Source: Psychrobacillus soli (GTDB lineage: Bacteria; Bacillota; Bacilli; Bacillales_A; Planococcaceae). From it: DNA of 64,000 nucleotides. Shown here one piece after another: positions 61,305 to 64,000 of this stretch (position 1 is its first letter; every line of letters begins with the position of its first letter). Where the stretch lies: NCBI RefSeq assembly GCF_006861775.1, contig NZ_VDGG01000002.1, positions 99,693-163,692 on the forward strand, written 5' to 3'. The notes under the pieces were generated by a model that was not told the origin of the DNA, made no database searches, and was given only the letters and a program-made list of their open reading frames with translations. A program made the translations under genes and the position numbers.

Positions 61305-61985
61305 TTATAGAACTTCTATTTGATATACGCAATTGCTACAATGATTTTGCATGCTTTCTGTTTGAACAAATTCATTGGTTGGAAAGAGTGCGTCAAATTG
61401 GCCTTTTAAAAAAGATTCGTGAAGTGCGCAAACAAGTGCTGGATATTTATGTAACTGATCTTTAAAAGGGCAATTATAAATAGAAAAAGTAATGACTTTT
61501 TTGTCCTCTTTTTCTGTAATTTGAGGTATGTACCCAATTGCATTTGCTGCTTTTGTTAATATTTCCATTTTACTTTCAAACGTCTGTGTAGAAGAGGGGA
61601 CGTATTTTATAACTGATCGTCCATGTTGATAACTAATTTCTTGTGCCTTTGTTAGTGCTACTTCTCCCATTGAATCGACTAACTCTAATAGCCATTGCAA
61701 CAATACATGATTTTCTTGTTTAGGAAAACTTAAATAGATTGGATCTTCTGCAGGAAAATATATTCTAGCGGGGCGTCCACCTTTTCCGTTGTTTACTAAT
61801 TCAGAAGAAACTAATTTGGAGTCGTTTAATTTTGTTAAATGCAGTCTTGCAACATTTGGATGTATGCCAAAATGATTGGCAATTTCTTGTACATTTACTT
61901 GTTTCTTTTCTTTCACTATAAATTGATAAATGGAGTATCTAGTTTCATCGGCTAGTGTATTTGTAAGCTTTAAAGTATCCGGCAT
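61305..61985 (-). CDS. HTH (ArsR/DeoR-like) regulator with C-terminal Cys cluster
   Basis: A 226-aa regulator: winged helix at about residues 5-70 (VNVQEIANHFGIHPNVARLH and the wing GGRPARIYF), a helical middle, and a C-terminal sensor part with Cys at IYNCPF, LVCALHES and HCSNC. Similar Cys layouts in SufR-type regulators hold an Fe-S cluster; that is an inference here. It precedes comGA with a 337-nt gap, so it is divergent from the competence operon and could act on it. AAAGGAG 8 nt before ATG. Confidence 0.8.
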   Translation of the reverse strand: MPDTLKLTNTLADETRYSIYQFIVKEKKQVNVQEIANHFGIHPNVARLHLTKLNDSKLVSSELVNNGKGGRPARIYFPAEDPIYLSFPKQENHVLLQWLLELVDSMGEVALTKAQEISYQHGRSVIKYVPSSTQTFESKMEILTKAANAIGYIPQITEKEDKKVITFSIYNCPFKDQLHKYPALVCALHESFLKGQFDALFPTNEFVQTESMQNHCSNCVYQIEVL

Positions 61986-62322
61986 ACTATTTTCTCCTTT
62001 CCCATCTTCTCTTTAATTATAATTAAGAATAACAAAATGACAAATTAAAGTTGTATAGAAATTATAACGACTGTTGATTAGCTATTTTATTCCTAATAAT
62101 TTATTAACATTTAAGTCTAGCGCGTTCCGAAGACACGCTAAAACATTTAGCGATAATATTAATACTATCTCTAATGAAACGGATAATTTAGGGAATACAG
62201 CGTGAATAATGAATTATAAGAAAATTTAATAAAATGACTTTATTTATTTTGAAATTAGAAGTATACTAAATTTGTACAAGTTGTTTGCGGTCACAGCTTG
62301 TATCTGGAGAAAGGAACGATGC
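61986..62322. promoter_or_regulatory. Intergenic region upstream of comGA
   Basis: AT-rich. A TATACT -10 candidate is at 62262-62267. AAAATGACTTTAT (62231-62243) resembles one ComK half-site (AAAA-N5-TTTT with one mismatch). No ORF is credible. The ComK role is inferred from the known control of comG in bacilli. Confidence 0.4.
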
Positions 62323-63339
62323 ATGCAACAAGTAGAAAATACAATTGAACAAAAATGTGTTCAATTATTAAGAAAAGCGCATAGATTTGGTGCTTCTGAT
62401 TTGCATATGATCCCAAACGAAGAAAATTATTTTTATTATTTTAAGAAAAACACTCAAATGTTTGAAGCAGGGAAGCTTACCCTCCATTTGGGTGAACGTA
62501 TTATATCATTCTTCAAATTTTTATCCTCTCTTGATATCAGCGAAAAAAGAAAGCCACAAAGTGGTTCATTTCAACAAACATTCAATTCTCAAAAATACTC
62601 ATTTCGTGTTTCAACATTACCATCGGTTTACGGAAAAGAAAGTCTCGTTATTCGTTTGCAACAACATGACAATGCAAAAATAATACATGCTTTGTCATTG
62701 TTTCCAGATGCCTCTGAAAAAATAGTGGAGCTTGCGAACAATCGACAAGGACTCATTCTTTTTGTTGGTCCAACTGGATCTGGAAAATCAACGACTATGT
62801 ATTCGCTCACAAAATATTGTTCGGAAAACTTAAATCGACATGTTATTTCATTGGAAGACCCTGTCGAAAATAGTCAATCGCATTTATTGCAAATCCAAGT
62901 AAATGAGCGATCAGGTGTAACCTATTCAACGGGGTTAAAAGCCATTTTAAGGCATTCTCCAGACGTGATTATGATTGGTGAAATTCGTGACGAAGACACT
63001 GCTAAAGCTGCCATCCAGGCATCCTTAACGGGCCATTTAGTCGTGTCCACAATTCATGCAAAAGATGGCGTTGGGGCACTTTATCGTTTAATGGATCTAG
63101 GTGTTTCCTCAGAAGAACTAAAACAAACCATTACTGGTATTGTCACGCAAAGGCTAGTAACAGTAGCGAATTTGAAGCAACCGGAGCTTTCTGCTATTTT
63201 CGAAATTATTTCAGATGAATTTTTAGTAGAGGCATTAAACTCTCTTTTTACTGGTAAGGATTTTCATATCCCACATGCCATTACTCTTTCCTATCAAATT
63301 GAGAGAGGAGTAAGAGAAGGTGTTATTCAAAGAAATTAA
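62323..63339 (+). CDS. comGA: Competence pilus assembly ATPase ComGA
   Basis: A 338-aa GspE/PilB-type traffic ATPase. N-terminal ASDLHMIP box, Walker A GPTGSGKST near residue 150, Asp box LEDPVEN, Walker B VIMIGEIRDEDTA and His box STIHAKD. It powers the transformation pseudopilus at the inner membrane. The GspE zinc motif of four Cys is absent, as in ComGA generally. ATG chosen with AAGGA 7 nt upstream. First gene of comG; comGB starts 20 nt before its stop. Confidence 0.96.
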   Translation: MQQVENTIEQKCVQLLRKAHRFGASDLHMIPNEENYFYYFKKNTQMFEAGKLTLHLGERIISFFKFLSSLDISEKRKPQSGSFQQTFNSQKYSFRVSTLPSVYGKESLVIRLQQHDNAKIIHALSLFPDASEKIVELANNRQGLILFVGPTGSGKSTTMYSLTKYCSENLNRHVISLEDPVENSQSHLLQIQVNERSGVTYSTGLKAILRHSPDVIMIGEIRDEDTAKAAIQASLTGHLVVSTIHAKDGVGALYRLMDLGVSSEELKQTITGIVTQRLVTVANLKQPELSAIFEIISDEFLVEALNSLFTGKDFHIPHAITLSYQIERGVREGVIQRN

Positions 63340-64000
63340 AAAATACTTCACTAGAAAAGGCGAAACAATCCCAGCTAATATGCAGTCCCCATTTTTAAGT
63401 AGATTGAGTGACTTATTGAAGGAAGGTTATACATTTCATGAAGCTGTGACTATGTTGCTACCTTTTCATGTAAAAAATGCGGATAAAGTGATTCATCAAG
63501 TAACGGAAGTCCAAAAAGACGGTTTAAATGTGACAGAAGTATTTAAATTGCTTGGTTTTCCGAGTCGCTTACTTTTACCTATTAATTTAGCGATGATTCA
63601 TGGGCAATTACAAGAAACAGTCTCGATTCTTGGAGTGAATGCGGGTATTTATGAACGAGCAAAAAAACGATTAAATAATTTGTTAATATATCCCCTCTTT
63701 TTGTTTGTCGTCATTTTATTGTTGTTTACGATTTTCAGGCTATATTTTCTTCCGAATATGGAGTCCTTACTTGGTACGAGGGAGGCGCTTGAATCCGAAA
63801 GCACAATCGTATGGACAAGTATACTATTGCAAATGCCAAATACTTTTTTACTATTAATTGTTTTATTAGCACTACTTTTAAGCGTATTTCTGTTCTTCAT
63901 AAATAAGAAAAAAGTGGAAACGCAGCTAAACTTTTATCGGAATATACCAGTTTTAAATAGTTGGTACCGACTACTTTTGACTAGAGTTTTCTCAAGAGAA
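63320..64000 (+). CDS. comGB: Competence pilus membrane protein ComGB, N-terminal part
   Basis: Open to the window end: 227 codons, with no stop seen. GTG start 20 nt inside comGA with GGAG 9 nt upstream. GspF fold: FLSRLSDLLKEGYTFHEAVT as the first cytoplasmic GspF domain, then a membrane segment (about residues 118-137), an extracellular loop and a second span (about 171-193). It is the platform protein working with ComGA. Confidence 0.9.
   Translation, partial: MLFKEIKKYFTRKGETIPANMQSPFLSRLSDLLKEGYTFHEAVTMLLPFHVKNADKVIHQVTEVQKDGLNVTEVFKLLGFPSRLLLPINLAMIHGQLQETVSILGVNAGIYERAKKRLNNLLIYPLFLFVVILLLFTIFRLYFLPNMESLLGTREALESESTIVWTSILLQMPNTFLLLIVLLALLLSVFLFFINKKKVETQLNFYRNIPVLNSWYRLLLTRVFSRE

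Overview
The window is AT-rich, Gram-positive, low-GC chromosomal DNA from a Bacillales organism. It carries strong AGGAGG-type ribosome binding sites, TTG and GTG starts, single-chain glycyl-tRNA synthetase under a T-box, CcpN, SigA, LCP protein, YqfQ, LTA synthase and the comG operon. Gene order closely follows the yqfL-to-comGA segment of Bacillus subtilis but with losses: no second pstB, and no yqgP or glcK beside yqgQ. This fits the Planococcaceae (Psychrobacillus, Lysinibacillus, Solibacillus, Sporosarcina group); the family is an inference from gene content, not a measured placement.

Layout. 1-12.2 kb is accessory/housekeeping: a VOC enzyme fragment at the left edge, an ABC-F ATPase with its own promoter, leader peptide and attenuator, a nucleotidase, an AI-2E-type permease, an LCP cell-wall ligase, MsrA, a PAS-PAS-GGDEF diguanylate cyclase, the ABC-F protein YkpA and lipoproteins. 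12.2-13.9 kb is an IS1182-family element with a broken transposase, sitting in the terminator of a cold-shock gene. 14-20 kb holds acylphosphatase, an XpaC-TelA pair and, convergent to it, a MoxR ATPase plus VWA pair (YojN-YojO). 20.1-22.5 kb is a mobile block: an acyl-CoA dehydrogenase remnant, then an intact IS231-type IS4 transposase flanked by about 260 bp of inverted repeat. 22.5-29.2 kb is the core glyS (T-box), ccpN, ppsR, dnaG, sigA segment. 30.5-43.3 kb contains an acyl-CoA dehydrogenase, cccA, trmK, yqfO, ispH, yqfQ, cshB, nfo, yqfT, znuC-znuB-zur, yqfW, ispG, yqfZ and yqgB. 43.4-53.2 kb is phosphate physiology and cell wall: an Na/Pi cotransporter with PhoU domain, yqgC, sodA, a class B PBP, then pstS-C-A-B-phoU behind a PhoP box. 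53.7-64 kb holds two small envelope genes, rpmG, yqgN, yqgQ, yqgS, yqgU, yqgW, yqgX, yqgY, a Cys-rich HTH regulator, and comGA with the start of comGB.

The most unusual content is intergenic. A roughly 55-nt module of two 5-bp hairpins (15 nt, 13-nt linker, 15 nt) occurs six times; loops and linker are conserved while the stems change in a compensatory way. A second family (three copies, 105-142 nt) keeps a 33-nt 5' arm and complementary outer arms but has a different terminal hairpin in each copy. A third is a large imperfect palindrome into which the two-hairpin module is nested twice. A fourth carries 13-nt iterons at an exact 21-bp period. Together they look like structured RNA or hairpin DNA repeats, and I cannot assign them to a known family from the sequence alone.

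Functional links: the Pho genes (Na/Pi transporter, Pst, PhoU) share PhoP-box-like repeats. znuC-znuB-zur has a Zur-box-like palindrome and is probably autoregulated. ispG and ispH supply isoprenoid precursors. The LCP protein, the PBP and the LTA synthase build the envelope. dnaG-sigA form the macromolecular-synthesis pair.
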